DNA of 64,000 nucleotides from Sphaerulina vaccinii (taxonomy: Eukaryota; Ascomycota; Dothideomycetes; Mycosphaerellales; Mycosphaerellaceae): positions 2,108,001-2,172,000 of the forward strand of contig JAKUDP010000006.1 of NCBI GenBank assembly GCA_022570795.1. The letters are read 5' to 3'. Positions 53,511 to 64,000 of the stretch are shown piece after piece; the stretch's first letter is position 1; each line of letters starts with the position of its first letter. A model generated the notes under the pieces. It saw nothing but the letters and a program-made list of their open reading frames with translations. It searched no databases and had not been told where the DNA came from. Both the position numbers and the translations under genes were made by a program.

Positions 53511-54340
53511 CTAACGCTCTCGCTTCACATCATTCGAACTGCCCTCCCGCTTCAACCACTTCCTCAACGAGTCCTGCGGATGGTGACCGAGTGCGGCATA
53601 GTCATCGCTGGAGAACTGAGACATTGCTTTTGATGGCTCAGATGAGATACCTGCAGCTGCTAAACGAGGACATCTGTCTTCTTTGTGGTCCGTACCATCG
53701 CATACAGGACAAGTGATCTTCTTGGGTTTGGGTGATTCTGCTTTCTTGGGCGAGTCTCTGCTTGTTGGTGGTGGGGTATAAGCTTGATATGTCTGAGGTT
53801 GTGGTGGCGTAGATGATTGTGGAGGGGTGTAGGCTTTGTATGTTTGTGCTGGTGGTGTTGATCGTAAGCCAGCAGCCGGTGGTGTTGCTGTCTTCGCGCT
53901 TGGCTCTTCTGCGGCATCTGCTGGTGGAGGAGTGTATGCCTTGTAAACCTTTCGAACTGCTTGAGGTGCCAGGATACTCGATGCCATTGAAGGCATAGGT
54001 GGCAGAGTTTTCGGCTGCTGAGTGACGACGACTGGCAATATCTCATCAGGATCTTCGGCTGCTTTTACTGCTGGTTCTGCTGGCAAAGGCTTTCCTGCTG
54101 CGCTGTTGCTACTCTCCGCTACAACGGCTGCGATCTGTCAGTCACACACTCCCCGATCGAGCACCACGGCTGTTACTTACGAACTGGTGTCTTCGCCGCT
54201 TTCCATCGTGCTTCCCTCTCTGCCCGCTTCTTTTTGTCCTTATTCTCCTCCAGTTCGTCTTCTCCCATTGCTGCCAAGCCGCAGAGCATGCAACCCGCCC
54301 ATGACTTGGGATCTCCATGCTCATTGAGTAGAAAGCCCAT
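53511..54340 (-). CDS. zinc-knuckle protein with YxAYTPP repeats, 258 aa
   Basis: Exons 54340-54181 and 54127-53511, with a 53-nt intron (GTAAGT..CGCAG). The N-terminus has GCMLCGLAAMGEDELEE, then a Lys/Glu helix. The middle is disordered Pro/Ala-rich with three (V/T)Y(K/Q)AYTPP repeats. A CCHC zinc knuckle follows (CPVCDGTDHKEDRC, C-x2-C-x4-H-x4-C), then a helical basic C-terminus. Zinc knuckles bind single-stranded nucleic acid or proteins; an RNA-associated role is possible but not shown. Without splicing the two parts would be out of frame. Family otherwise unknown. Confidence 0.65.
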
Positions 54341-54352
54341 ATTTGCCAGTGT

Positions 54353-54868
54353 TCAAGATGGAAGTCTGGAAAATGAGGTAAGGTGTGTGAGCAGGAAACG
54401 GACATCAATGAGAGGTTGCGACTTCGAAGAACAAAAAAGTGATTGTCGGAAAGGTGCATACAAGTTTGCAGAATCTGTCTCCGGATTCGTAGACAAAGAA
54501 GACAATAGGGCAAAACAGCTTACCGGTGGCTCAGATTCTCTCTCCGTAGCGAGGAAGCTGTTCGAGCTGGAGTCTCTGCAGCTCCTTTCCCGCGATTCTT
54601 CCGGGCGCATTGTCTTCATGGGAGCGTGGTAGTCGACTGGTTCGCGGAGAAACTGGTATATGATCGGCCCATGAGCTCCATAGGTCAGTTCTAGGGCGGA
54701 TCGGGTCAATGGCGCCCTCGCTTGGCTCGGTGTGTTGTGGTTGGCAGAGACAAAGGACGCGCCACCACTTTGTCTCCATATTGCTCGGTAGTCTGGTCGT
54801 CCAGTAGGCACTGGTGTTGGATGTCTTGGTTGTTCAACATTTGACGGAGGTGAAGTTGCAAAAGGCAT
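54353..54868 (-). CDS. hypothetical protein, 171 aa (weak)
   Basis: The frame from the ATG at 54868 starts with a protein-like Pro-rich then helical segment (RPDYRAIWRQSGGASFVSAN, YQFLREPVDYHAP). After GAGCCACCG a GTAAGC donor appears at about 54525, so the tail as read may be intron. I could not join it in frame to the zinc-knuckle gene 12 bp downstream. It might be an upstream exon of that gene or spurious. Confidence 0.3.
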   Translation of the reverse strand: MPFATSPPSNVEQPRHPTPVPTGRPDYRAIWRQSGGASFVSANHNTPSQARAPLTRSALELTYGAHGPIIYQFLREPVDYHAPMKTMRPEESRERSCRDSSSNSFLATERESEPPVSCFALLSSLSTNPETDSANLYAPFRQSLFCSSKSQPLIDVRFLLTHLTSFSRLPS

Positions 54869-55031
54869 CCAGCTTGGCGAAAAAGATGCATCGTCATTGC
54901 AGTGGGATCATACCAAGCTATCAACACATTCATGGCCGCTACCATGGAGAACGATGACGAGTGCAGAGCCCTTATGCTACATCTGTACGACGACGAGACA
55001 AGAGAAAGCGCACTGTATACCAGAGCCTTCC

Positions 55032-56177
55032 TCAAGCCATGATCTCGTCCACGGTTCGCAGTCGCCCGCCACCCATCGACGGTCCAACAAGTATTGACTT
55101 AGATTGAACAACGATCTGGCTGGTGCCATGACTGACTGCCAGTAGCAATCTGTATGTCGCGTCCATGACTGGCGTTGGGACGCCATGTCTGCGACCGTAC
55201 TCGATGATACCGCCTGCGAAGATTAGCAGGGCAAGAGAAGGAGAGGGACGTAGAAGAAAAGAACATACCACACAATGCTTCGAGCTCTAGCGGTCGACCC
55301 AGTTTTCGATCCTGCAGCATGGATGGCACTATGGTTGGTGCCCTTGCCGGACCATACACCGTCGTTTCAACAAGCTCATCTTTAAGCCTGACGCCCGTCG
55401 CTCTTCCAACGGCGATCGCTTCTCTCGCAAGCCCATTCACAACCTCCATTGCAGCGGGGTCCTGAAGCAGACCATGGGTGTCCTTCTCGAAAAGAGCCGA
55501 AGACGGGCTCCAAGCAGCATTGAACACCATCTTCTCCCATCGTTGCTTCGCCGCATCTTCAGCCTTCGCAAACGACTCATCCAGTGAGACCAAAGCATCG
55601 ACTTCTCGATTGTCAGCGCTGCCGCCACTGTGCTTCCCGATATAGAAAGCATGCGGCTTCACCTGGCTTATCTGCTCTACAACGCCAACGCTTGGCTGTC
55701 GGCAACTGATGTAACAAGTTGCTGATAAGATTGGATTAGTAAAGCCACACCTTCTCAGTGCCAGCTCGCTCGTTACGCCATTCTGAGCAGACACGAGTGT
55801 TGTATTCCTCCCTACTAACGGCCTCAAGCTCCTCTTCAGATCTTCGTCATTGATCGATTTCGTGGCCAACACAACATAGTCATATGACACTTTTGTTGCC
55901 ACCTCAGCTGTGTTGCTGTAACGGACCACTCGATCTGGGTGAAATGTCGCGTTGCCCCATAGATTCGAACGAATCTTGATTCCGCGAGCTTGGGTAATCT
56001 CGTAGTTCGATCGGCAGACTGCTGTAACCTTGGCGCCGGTGCCTTGTGCTCGAAAGCCAAATATCGAGCCGACGGATCTGTGAAAGATGCGTTAGCGTCA
56101 TACTGTATCTTCGTTGGGAATAGCATATGATACCCGGAGCCGAAGACGAGAATCTCGAGAGGTTTGACTGGCTGCAT
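55032..56177 (-). CDS. ketopantoate reductase-like (ApbA/PanE) dehydrogenase
   Basis: Three exons: 56177-56134, 56077-55269, 55213-55032 (introns of 56 and 55 nt), 344 residues. The first intron splits the NADPH-binding motif, restored by splicing as ILVFGSGSVGSIFGF. Then SYDYVVLATKS, NGVTSELAL, the conserved KMVFNAAWSPSSAL region (Lys/Asn catalytic area), and the C-terminal DRKLGRPLELEAL..GRRHGVPTPVMD. In bacteria and yeast the family reduces 2-dehydropantoate to pantoate in CoA synthesis. Fungal paralogues like this one are many and often act on other alpha-keto acids or lactone precursors. It diverges from the A-T-TE synthetase start at 57040, an arrangement that fits co-regulation (inference). 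Confidence 0.82.
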
Positions 56178-57039
56178 GGTTGATGAGTGGGTTGTTCTGC
56201 AAGAGACTGGCGATCGAGGTGTAGTCTACTACACATACAAGCATCTTGTCCTGCAAAGCTGAGACTGTGCACAAGGTCTTATATGCTACTTTCAAGCTTT
56301 CACTGAAAATATCTTGAAGTGCTGCTCTCCATGAGGTAAGCCCATGCTGCCGATCTCGACTTCAATGACTTTACATGAAACGTTTCAGCGATGACCAGAT
56401 TGGGCAGTCGTGAACTGCGACTACTTCATCCAATGGCTTCTGACATCTCGGTATCAATGCGAACGTCCAAGAGTCTGATACTACATGCCTGTCATGTTCG
56501 AGCGTCCAGATCGTGAACAAACGTTCAATCAAGTCAAGACTACCATTACACTTCTGGTCGATATCTCAAGCAGAAACCAGTCAGAACATCGAAGCTTCTT
56601 GTACATTTACCAAGTGCAGTTTCTTGCTCATCTTAACGACTGAGACTCTGTACTCGCGTGCGATCAATGCTCATCATGGAAACCGAGAAGATCGTGACAC
56701 GAGTGGAGCTTTGGTCCATCTTGAGGACGAAAGACGAGCCGAACAGTAAGAGTGTTCTCAAGGCCCCGGTCGATGTTTCCAATGGTGCCAATGAGCAATG
56801 CTGACGAGGACTGCATGTAGAGAGGATACTATCGTGAGAGCTCATGGAATTGATGGAATTTGTTTCATTGATATGGCACCGAACTCTTTCGAAAGTACGC
56901 TCATCTTACGATCAAGCACATGAGTAAATGAGCACGAAGCGCGACTACTGCATAAAAGCAAGCTCCCACAATCCAATGCACCGAGTATTCACGCACGATC
57001 TCTCTTCTCCGACCGTGGCATACTACTACGTTAGCTGGA
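56178..57039. promoter_or_regulatory. 862-bp divergent promoter, reductase / A-T-TE synthetase
   Basis: It lies between head-to-head start codons at 56177 (minus) and 57040 (plus). A TATA-like CATAAAAG at 56951-56958 sits about 85 bases before the synthetase ATG. A small plus-strand frame (56513-56749) has no coding character. Confidence 0.45.
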
Positions 57040-60000
57040 ATGGAAGCTTTCCAACCACAGACACTTTGCGACTTGCTCCGACGAGTAGCTTTGGCTCATC
57101 CTGACAATGGTCTTACGTTCCCCAATCATGGCATTGAAAATGACTTTGTCACCTATTCGGATCTGCTGGTGCAAGCACATGTACGTCATCCTCACCTCCT
57201 TTGCTAACACTGTAAGCTTATCTCGCATAGGTCAACGGCAACAAGCTGCGTGACGCGGGAATCGTCAAGAACGGCAAAGTAGTGATCATCTACTTCAATA
57301 ATCACAAACAGAACGTTGTATGGACATGGAGCGTGATAGCTGCAGGGGGCGTACCGGCAGTTTTGCCATCCTTCGTAAGGCGGACCTCCAGCAAGCAAAG
57401 TGTACACGTTAGCTCACATACATCAGTCGAACGATCTTAAGACGCATCAAGGCCAGTTGAGCAACCTGCAAGCCATATTTGGAAAGCCGACAATACTTAC
57501 CTCCCACTCCCTCCTCGATCAACTCTCAGGCCTGGTAGACGCTTCCCTCCACGCCGTTGATCATCTACACCTCCCAACTCGAAAGTCAACTGGCATCGAT
57601 GGTTTCTTTGGGCACGGAGCACACACGGCCGACTCCCTCGCGGTGCTTCTCTTTACCAGCGGCTCAACAGGGCACTCCAAAGCAGTCGAATACACTCATA
57701 GCCAACTCATTACCTCGGTCCGAGCAAAACAACAACTGCACAACCTTGACAGCGATACAAACTTCATGTCCTGGGTCTCTTTCGACCATTCAGCAAACTT
57801 CTGCGAACTGCATCTCAACGCGATGAACGTTGGTGCTAGTCAATACTTCGTGGATGCTACGGAGTTAGTGCAGCAGCCAGAGAAGTTCTATGACTTGATC
57901 AGCAAGTATAGGATTGAGTATACATTCTCGCCGAACTCGTTTCTGGCTGCAGCGAGTCGCGCGTGGGAGAAGAAGGAAGAGGCTGAGGGTGACTTCAGGT
58001 CTCTTAAAGTGTTGATGGTTGGCGGCGAAGCGAACAAAGTCTCCACATTGCAGCAGGCTGATATGATCCTTCGAGGCGGTGGAGCTGGTGCAGGCACCGT
58101 GAAGGCCGCATATGGGCTGAGTGAGGTAGGGTTCACTTTTCTTCAGTCTGGTCAAGCGCTAACGGTGCTACTTCGCAGACATGTTCAGCTTGCTTCTACA
58201 ATCTTCAAACTCCAGCCTGGGACATCTCTCAAAACAATACCTTCGCAACTGTTGGCAAGCATCTTCCGATCGGTCTCGAACTTCGCCTGGTCGATGATGA
58301 TCTCATGCCCGTGTCGGACGATCAGGATGGCAAGATCCAGCTTCGTGGTGATGTTGTCTTTCCGCGCTACTACAACAATGAAGTCGCAACGGCGAGCTGC
58401 ATGACAATAGACGGATGGTTCGATACTGGCGACTTAGGCCGAATTGATGTCGGAGGAAATCTCGCCATTGTCGGACGCTCGAAAGAGATTCTGATCCTTG
58501 GCGGAAACAACTACAGCTCATTTGAACTTGAGAATGCCATCGAGAGTCGCAAGATACCTGGACTATCTGTCTCCTGGACTGCGGCCTTCTCGGTTTGGGA
58601 CCAGAAGAACGACACCGAGGGTGTGGTTGTGTTGTTCAACTCAGTTTCGGCCGGAGAAGAGCAACTGCGATCAATCATCAGCGACATCAATGAAGCGGTA
58701 CTGATGTTTTGCTCCACAACACCTCTGGATGTAATTTGCCTACCAAAGGAGCAAATGCCTAAGTCAACAATAGGCAAGCTCTCGAGACAGAAGCTGAAGA
58801 CGTCCTACCTGGCAGGTCACTTTGACACATACCGGCTGAACACGACATCTTCCAGAAGAAGTACATCCCCACTCGTCACAGACATGCAATGGACCGTGGC
58901 CAAGCTTGTTGCAGAGCAGTCAGCATCGCCGATTGATGGGTTCGGCGCAGACAGTGAGCTTGCTCAGTTCGGCATGAATAGCATTGGTTACCTTCGCCTG
59001 AAACGCTCGCTGGAAGTCGCCATTGATGCGGTCGATGATCCAATCCCGATGCCGTCCTTCCTAGAAGCACGTACTGTTGGAGATATCGCTGCACTCGCTG
59101 AGAACTTGTCAGTCAACGAATATCAGCCACTCGTCACACTTCGTGCTGAAGGCTCCAAGCCACCTCTTTTCTTGTTTCCTCCAGGTGGTGGTGAATTCAT
59201 GGTTTGGCTACCACTGCTTGAGCACATCCATGATCGACCGGTGTATGCCTTGAGAGTGAAAGGCCTCGAGAAGGTGGTTGAAGGGACGTTCGAAAGCCTT
59301 GAGGAGATGTTAGAGTAAGTTCGCTGCGAGCACTTGGGGACGTTGACAATGACTGACCGGAGTTGCAGCTGTTACGAGTCCGCCATCCTCTCCATCTGTC
59401 CAAACGGTCCTTACGCTCTGCTGGGTCTCTGCTTCGGCGGCACCACAGCCTTCGAGATTGGCAAACGCCTTGAGGCTCGTGGGCATACACTTGCGTTCTG
59501 CGGCGGCCTCGACAACCCTCCCGATCTTCAGCACGTCTTGAAGGTCGGACGCGACAACATGAAGGACTTCATTATCGACATGCTCGTTTATCACAAAGTC
59601 ATCCGATCTACCGAAGCATCACTTCTCGAAGCTCGGTACGCCAACATACCAGAGTCCGAGGCAGTTGTAGCAATGACTGCCGACTTTCGCGATCGAGGAC
59701 TTCTAGACGCGGGCTTGACAGCAGAAAAGATCGAAGCTTGGTATCGCGTGAACAGTATGGCGCACAAACTTGCAACAGCTTATGAGCCGAGTGGCAATGT
59801 GCGGAAGTATTCTGTGGTGTGGGCGAATCCTTGTCCATCTTGGGACATCGATCTGCCAGGCTGGGAGGGTATGGTGAAGAGGTGGGAGCCATTCGCGAGA
59901 GATGGATGCGAGTATAGGTGGGTTGAGGGTCATCATTTCTCACTTCTGGAGGAAGAAAATGTTGAGGGTTTGGCGAATGCTCTGGGGGAGGTGATGGCGG

Positions 60001-60098
60001 CGCAGGAGATTGACTTGGAGGCGGCGAAGGGTCTAAAGGTGAAGCAGATTGTCGCAAAAGACAGTGCGGTCTGGGTTCGTGATGCAGTAGTTCTCTGA
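57040..60098 (+). CDS. NRPS-like A-T-TE synthetase (aryl alpha-keto acid type)
   Basis: Five exons: 57040-57180, 57231-57374, 57427-58125, 58179-59314, 59369-60098; 949 residues, introns of 50-54 nt, all GT-AG. Adenylation domain to about residue 560: LLFTSGSTGHSKAVEYTH (A3), SWVSFDHSANFCELHLNAM, DGWFDTGDLGRID (A7/A8), GKLSRQKLK (A10 Lys). The FDH..ELHL stretch resembles synthetases that dimerise aryl pyruvates to quinones or furanones (atromentin, butyrolactone, aspulvinone types) rather than amino-acid A domains. Carrier domain: FGMNSIGYLRL (phosphopantetheine Ser). Thioesterase: GLCFGGTTAF with Cys replacing the usual Ser nucleophile, and His in EGHHFSL. No condensation domain. Product unknown; a cytosolic aromatic metabolite synthase is the best reading. 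Confidence 0.87.
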
Positions 60099-60251
60099 TG
60101 GAGTGGTACTTCGCCTTCGCGGCATGGTTGGAGTGGCTTTGCTTCGGTGGCGGCGTTGTTGTCGGGAACGTTAGTGTCCATTGAACACGATACTATATAT
60201 CACAAGGACTCTGGTCAGTCCTGTCTCTGATTCCTTGCGAGTCTCAACAGA

Positions 60252-60599
60252 CTACTCGACACTGAGCCTCCGTACCCCAGCAGTCAAGCTGCTGATGAGA
60301 CGATGGGCCAGATCCAGATCCATTACCAGTGTCCGGAATACTCACCTTATCCAGGTCCAGTGTCCAGGAGCCAAAAGCCAAAGCCATCTGCCACAAAAAA
60401 GATGTTACCACACAGGAGGGGGGAAGAGTACTTACAAACGAGGCACGACAAGCTCTCTGCTGCGAGAGCGAGGAGCGCGAGAAGGCAGCGGCGGCAGCGG
60501 GCGGTTTGGTGGTGGTGTTGGCGGTGGAGAGAACGGCGGGAACGTCTCTGAAGCCATTGATGGCGTGGCGGCGGGCGGCGTGGTGCTGTTTGGTGCCAT
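60252..60599 (-). CDS. small Pro-rich protein, three short exons (weak)
   Basis: ATG at 60599 in an ideal context (CAACCATGGCACC). Exons 60599-60436, 60387-60346, 60288-60252, introns of 48 and 57 nt with consensus donors GTAAGT and GTGAGT and CAG acceptors; 80 residues. The N-terminus is Pro/Ser/Thr-rich (MAPNSTTPPAATPSMASETF) and exon 2 is Trp-rich (RLWLWLLAPGHWTWI). Another frame of exon 1 is also open, so the frame is uncertain; the Kozak context decided the call. It converges on the A-T-TE synthetase. Function unknown. Confidence 0.35.
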
Positions 60600-61689
60600 G
60601 GTTGTTGAGAAAGAAGAGAGAAGAGAAGAGAGGGATGTGAGAAGTTATGGGTGATATTCCAGATCATGGCGCTAGCAGGGGTGCGTCTGAGGCCAGGCAC
60701 CAATAGCATTGTCAATGTGATCAATGATGATAGGGTCATGAGGCTATTCTCTGTATGCCTGAAGTGAAGCATCCCCCGCAGCGATTGACCCTTGGGTGGT
60801 CTGGATAGTGATGATCGCCCTGAGAAGTTCTCGAATGCCTCATACACAAAGCGATGGACGTCGGGTATCAATGAACTGAGGAACTTACAAGGTGGCAATG
60901 GACATACGATTATGTGGAGGACTGCCGAGCGTATGATCAAATGCATGGCGAGGATGAGGTGAGGATGGCACTGCAGGATGGATAAGAGTATGTGAGACCA
61001 GCGAGAACATGACATAGAAACGACAATGTGTGGCATAGTCATAGGACTGGGGCCAAAGGCTTGATTGAATGTGCCGAAGTTGTGGCCGTGAGCGTTGTTG
61101 CTCGCGCCTACCGGCCAGCCCTTGGATTGATGGCGGGCCGGCCGGTCGGCAGGGATGCTGATGAAGGCCCTGAAGGTCTCGATGTCAGTGCTGCAGGAAG
61201 TGAGTGTTGGTGGTGATGAGATGCTTACCAAAAGGGCGGGACATGTGATGTTGTTATTGGTGTGGAAGTTGGGGCTGATGTTTGACTGTGAGGTGAGAGA
61301 ATAGAGGAGGAAGGAACGCAGAATAAAGTGAACTTTTGTGCGAAACAGCGGCTGCCAAGGCGCGCCAGCTCCCGAAGAAGACCGCATTGTCCGCATTGTC
61401 AAGCTCACTCACTCACGAACCACACGCGAAGCCGCCGATGACGAGTGCTGATCGCAACTTCAACAGCCATGGCCAACCAGAGATACGACTGGTCCTCACC
61501 ATTGATGGCAGGTCTGAGAGAGCTCGCTCGGCAGAGAAATGTACAGCCAGATGAATGCTGGACACAGAGACACGCGTGGCTTTCCGCGGAACGATCGACG
61601 ACCATGCTACTCTCGAGGCTTACCGCGAAGCGATCTAAATGCGCGCTGCTATCGGAGAGCACCAAGAACCATCAGCAGTACATTCCACA
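60600..61689. other. intergenic, nothing recognised
   Basis: A long minus-strand open frame through here (to 61408) has low-complexity, leader-like translation and is not called. The region probably contains the promoter of the small gene at 60599. No repeat was seen. Confidence 0.4.
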
Positions 61690-62868
61690 TCATAGCCACT
61701 CCGGCATCCTCTTCACGATCCCGGCCAACAGCCCTCCCAACGGCCCCAGCGCCTGCTTCACATCTGGAATTGGGGAATTGGCCGAACCTGGCAAAGGCCT
61801 TCCATCACTACCACTGAAAGGTCCCACAGCAGCAGGATTATAGGGACTAGTCAAAGGCCCACCACAAGTGAACGCACTCCCTTCAGGCACACCGAACAGC
61901 TTATAATCGTCGAAGTAGTCCACACTGTACTCAATCGGCACGCACTTCCCGCCTCCAGTGGGTCCAACATGAGGACAATGAACGTCCGGTCGAACTTGCG
62001 TCAAGATCAGATGGATGACTCTGCAGGCCACAGTATCTCCCCAAGCTTCGTCGAAGGATCCGAAAGGTTTGAGGTCGAGTTGGAGAGTACAGTCAAGCAC
62101 ATTGGCATAGACCTGGTTGGGTCCTGTACAGCGCTGGACGATCAATGGGCAGAGGAAAAGAGGGATGAACTTCTGTATGACAAGAGCGCCGAAGTCAAAG
62201 CCTGTGCCTGCTTGAACCCAAGCTTCGAGATTGGGAATCCAGGCATGATATCGCTCAACTTGTCCATATTGATCAAATTGCCAGAATGCGACCTGCAAAG
62301 TCAGCCTCTCCCTTTTCACAGTATGCTCGCGCAAGAGGACTGCAGTGCTCACCTGACTCAATGTAGATACCGGCACACTAGAATCCACAACTCCAGTGTT
62401 GGGATCCACTTTTCCAGTTCTGAGATACACCACACTTGCCGCAACATTCGGACATCCAGATGTAAATTCCACAACATCAGCCTGATAGATCGCCACGCCT
62501 TGGAACTCCGGGTCACTTGGGACTGGTGCGAGTGCGAAGAAGTACTCGATGGAGTCATCGAAGCCCTCGAATTCTCCAACGGGACTGACTCGGCCTACGG
62601 AGGTGTTGCTGAAGAGTCCTGGTGGCACTTCTGAGGATCCTTTCTTGACAATGTTGTAGTTTGCAGGATAGACTGTCAAGTCGTAGATCCTGCGAATCGT
62701 GTTTAAGTTCCGTTGCGCAAAGTCCGGGAGGTAGGGCTGTGGAAGGTCGTATTGGGAGCGTTTCTCAATCTGATTGTGCTCATCTCTCTCTCGGGCGTGG
62801 TGATGATGTTTGTGCAATGCAGCGATGACATGACTGGAAAGGAGAAGCAGATAGGATCTGAGCCTCAT
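61690..62868 (-). CDS. secreted protein of a fungal family of unknown function
   Basis: Exons 62868-62353 and 62292-61690. The 60-nt intron (GTGAGC..TTGCAG) happens to keep the frame open, so the unspliced frame (392 residues) is misleading; spliced length is 372. Signal peptide MRLRSYLLLLSSHVIAAL, a His-rich pro-region (HKHHHHARERDEH) ending at a KR site, then the conserved-looking YDLTVYPANYNIV, VPPGLFSNTSVGRVSPVGEF, DSIEYFFALAPVP and eight or more Cys in the C-terminal half (CPLIVQRC, CTLQL, CRVIH, CPHVG, GKCVP, FTCGG). I recall similar secreted proteins in Aspergillus and relatives without known function. Likely extracellular. Confidence 0.78.
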   Translation of the reverse strand: MRLRSYLLLLSSHVIAALHKHHHHARERDEHNQIEKRSQYDLPQPYLPDFAQRNLNTIRRIYDLTVYPANYNIVKKGSSEVPPGLFSNTSVGRVSPVGEFEGFDDSIEYFFALAPVPSDPEFQGVAIYQADVVEFTSGCPNVAASVVYLRTGKVDPNTGVVDSSVPVSTLSQVSTAVLLREHTVKRERLTLQVAFWQFDQYGQVERYHAWIPNLEAWVQAGTGFDFGALVIQKFIPLFLCPLIVQRCTGPNQVYANVLDCTLQLDLKPFGSFDEAWGDTVACRVIHLILTQVRPDVHCPHVGPTGGGKCVPIEYSVDYFDDYKLFGVPEGSAFTCGGPLTSPYNPAAVGPFSGSDGRPLPGSANSPIPDVKQALGPLGGLLAGIVKRMPEWL

Positions 62869-63503
62869 GATTCGTAGCTATGTCTTTTCGTGAGTGCTAC
62901 CGAGCCTTCTGATGCTGTATGGGCTTTTCTCCGGTTGTGCCGCTTGTTTGTGCTACACTAAAAGCGTGAAGAAGACAAGAAAAATCCACCTTCGCAGGTC
63001 GAACCAAGAGATGAGGTTCTATCAAGGTTCGCCAAAGTATCCTGGTCTGCCGAAATGAGATCTCGGTATTGAGGTATATTTGAACCGAGCATTTCGGCCG
63101 TAGAGTAGTGAATGCTGTACAGCAGTGCCATTACAGTCAGTAGCAGGCAGGTACAGGAAGAAGAAGACGTGTGCGTGCGGCAGGTTCTGAATCTTTGGTG
63201 GTATATGTGGCCTGGTGAGCAAGTTTGCCGTGTTCTCGGCTTCTTCAGCAGAGCATGGGTATCCTTGCAATTGCGATCCATGCGATACAAACACGTCCAC
63301 GGCACGTGTTGCCGGCTGGTATAGTACATGAATGTCGCTATTGTCAGATCTGTGCAACTCCCTTATGTCCCGACCGTCCCCTGATAGTGCAGCCATGAGT
63401 GATGATGGTAATGTCTCCAATTCAGCCTTCCCTCAAGCAGTGCGCCGAGACTGCGAGCCTGTCAGCTTAGAAGTCGATGCCGATGGCGAGATGCGCGTAC
63501 TCT
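62869..63503. other. intergenic, weak frames only
   Basis: A minus-strand frame 63420-63022 (132 residues) and a plus-strand frame near 63395-63625 are protein-like in part (MSDDGNVSNSAFPQAVRR) but have no motif or intron support. Confidence 0.3.
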
Positions 63504-63916
63504 TCAGTGAAGCTTCTTGCAATGGTAGGACCACATGCCCTCATAGTAATCTTCGGCAGCATCCCAAATGCCGCGAGCAGCCTCGATCTTGCCGGTGTTG
63601 TAGTGTAAATCGTAGGCGAGCATGAACTTGATGCGAGTAGCATCCTCCGACGACTCGACGTTGGGGTTGGCGAGGTCCCAAGCGGACACAGCGTCCTCCC
63701 ACTCCTTAGGGTACCTGGAGCAGCACATCAAAATTAGCAAGTGTCTCTGGAAAGCCTGGATTGTCTTTGCTCGGGCTGTATGAATGCCCAGCGCCGCAGT
63801 ACGTACTCGTCCAGGCCGATGTCACGAAGAAGTTCTTCTGTGTGTGTCATTGTCGAGGAATTGGCCGAAAGCGCGCCCACTGCCTCGATGAGACTGTTGA
63901 GGGTGATGGTAGCCAT
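63504..63916 (-). CDS. small hypothetical protein, two exons, 106 aa
   Basis: Exons 63916-63807 and 63714-63504, with a 92-nt intron (GTACGT..CTCCAG) whose removal joins GLDEY to PKEWEDAVSAWDLANP in frame. Helical and Trp/Tyr-rich throughout (KFMLAYDLHYNTGKIEAARG, DAAEDYYEGMWSYHC). No signal peptide and only one Cys. The start at 63916 has a fair context (GAGAACAACCAGG/ATGG). Family unknown; the intron with conserved-looking flanks makes it likely real. Confidence 0.55.
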
Positions 63917-64000
63917 CCTGGTTGTTCTCTGGATTGAAACTCGATTTCGTGAGTGATGTGGCGGGGCTGCAGATGGTACAGTGTGTTTCCGTTGCGTGGA

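Noticed and set aside
60347..61408. 353-codon open frame on the minus strand
   Set aside because: The translation is low-complexity and lacks any domain; a better-supported spliced small gene uses another frame of the same DNA.
62293..62352. 20 extra residues in the secreted protein
   Set aside because: They are a frame-preserving intron (GTGAGC..TTGCAG), not coding sequence.
1..64000. CRISPR arrays, rRNA, plasmid or phage features
   Set aside because: No spaced repeat arrays or rRNA signatures were seen, and the gene structure is fungal nuclear throughout.

Overview
The window is nuclear DNA of a filamentous ascomycete. Many genes carry 48-60 nt GT-AG introns, 5' leaders are CA-rich, and the families seen (HsbA, DGAT2, STK19, an A-T-TE NRPS-like enzyme, F-box repertoire, small secreted cysteine-rich proteins) are typical of Pezizomycotina. 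Gene-poor AT-rich blocks beside GC-balanced genes and RIP-like decay suggest a Dothideomycete (Mycosphaerellales/Capnodiales type). That is inference; genus cannot be read from the sequence.

Region 1-11,450 is repeat-dominated. Two extremely AT-rich, TpA-saturated blocks (1-1447 and 3189-11449) flank a 1.7 kb normal-composition island holding a SET-domain remnant and one small ORF. The second block ends in about 42 bp inverted repeats flanked by TA, so it looks like one 8.26 kb inserted element mutated beyond recognition. The CpA sites that survive are mostly CAA or GCA, which suggests a context-dependent RIP-like process.

Region 11,500-25,000 is accessory. A 913-codon reading frame beside the element is broken by two in-frame stops. 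Next come an acidic hypothetical protein, a secreted Ser/Thr-rich protein, a candidate Cys-rich protein, an FAD monooxygenase, and a small secreted Cys-rich gene with a stop just after its signal peptide.

Region 25,000-41,000 holds housekeeping-like genes: a mitochondrial-type membrane protein, DGAT2 diverging from an STK19 homologue, two tandem small mitochondrial-type proteins, a secreted Cys-rich protein, a SANT-like protein, a Cys-rich nuclear-type protein with a 1-nt frameshift, an alpha/beta hydrolase and a tail-anchored protein with a 1-nt frameshift. Region 41,000-48,500 is sparse: a protein of unknown family, an RNase H pseudogene, a 54-aa peptide gene and HsbA.

Region 48,500-64,000 holds a PARP-like ADP-ribosyltransferase split by one extra G, two tandem F-box paralogues only 32 bp apart, a zinc-knuckle protein, a ketopantoate-reductase-like enzyme diverging from an aryl-keto-acid type A-T-TE synthetase (thioesterase with Cys in place of Ser), a secreted protein and a small two-exon gene at the edge. 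No CRISPR, rRNA or convincing tRNA was seen.
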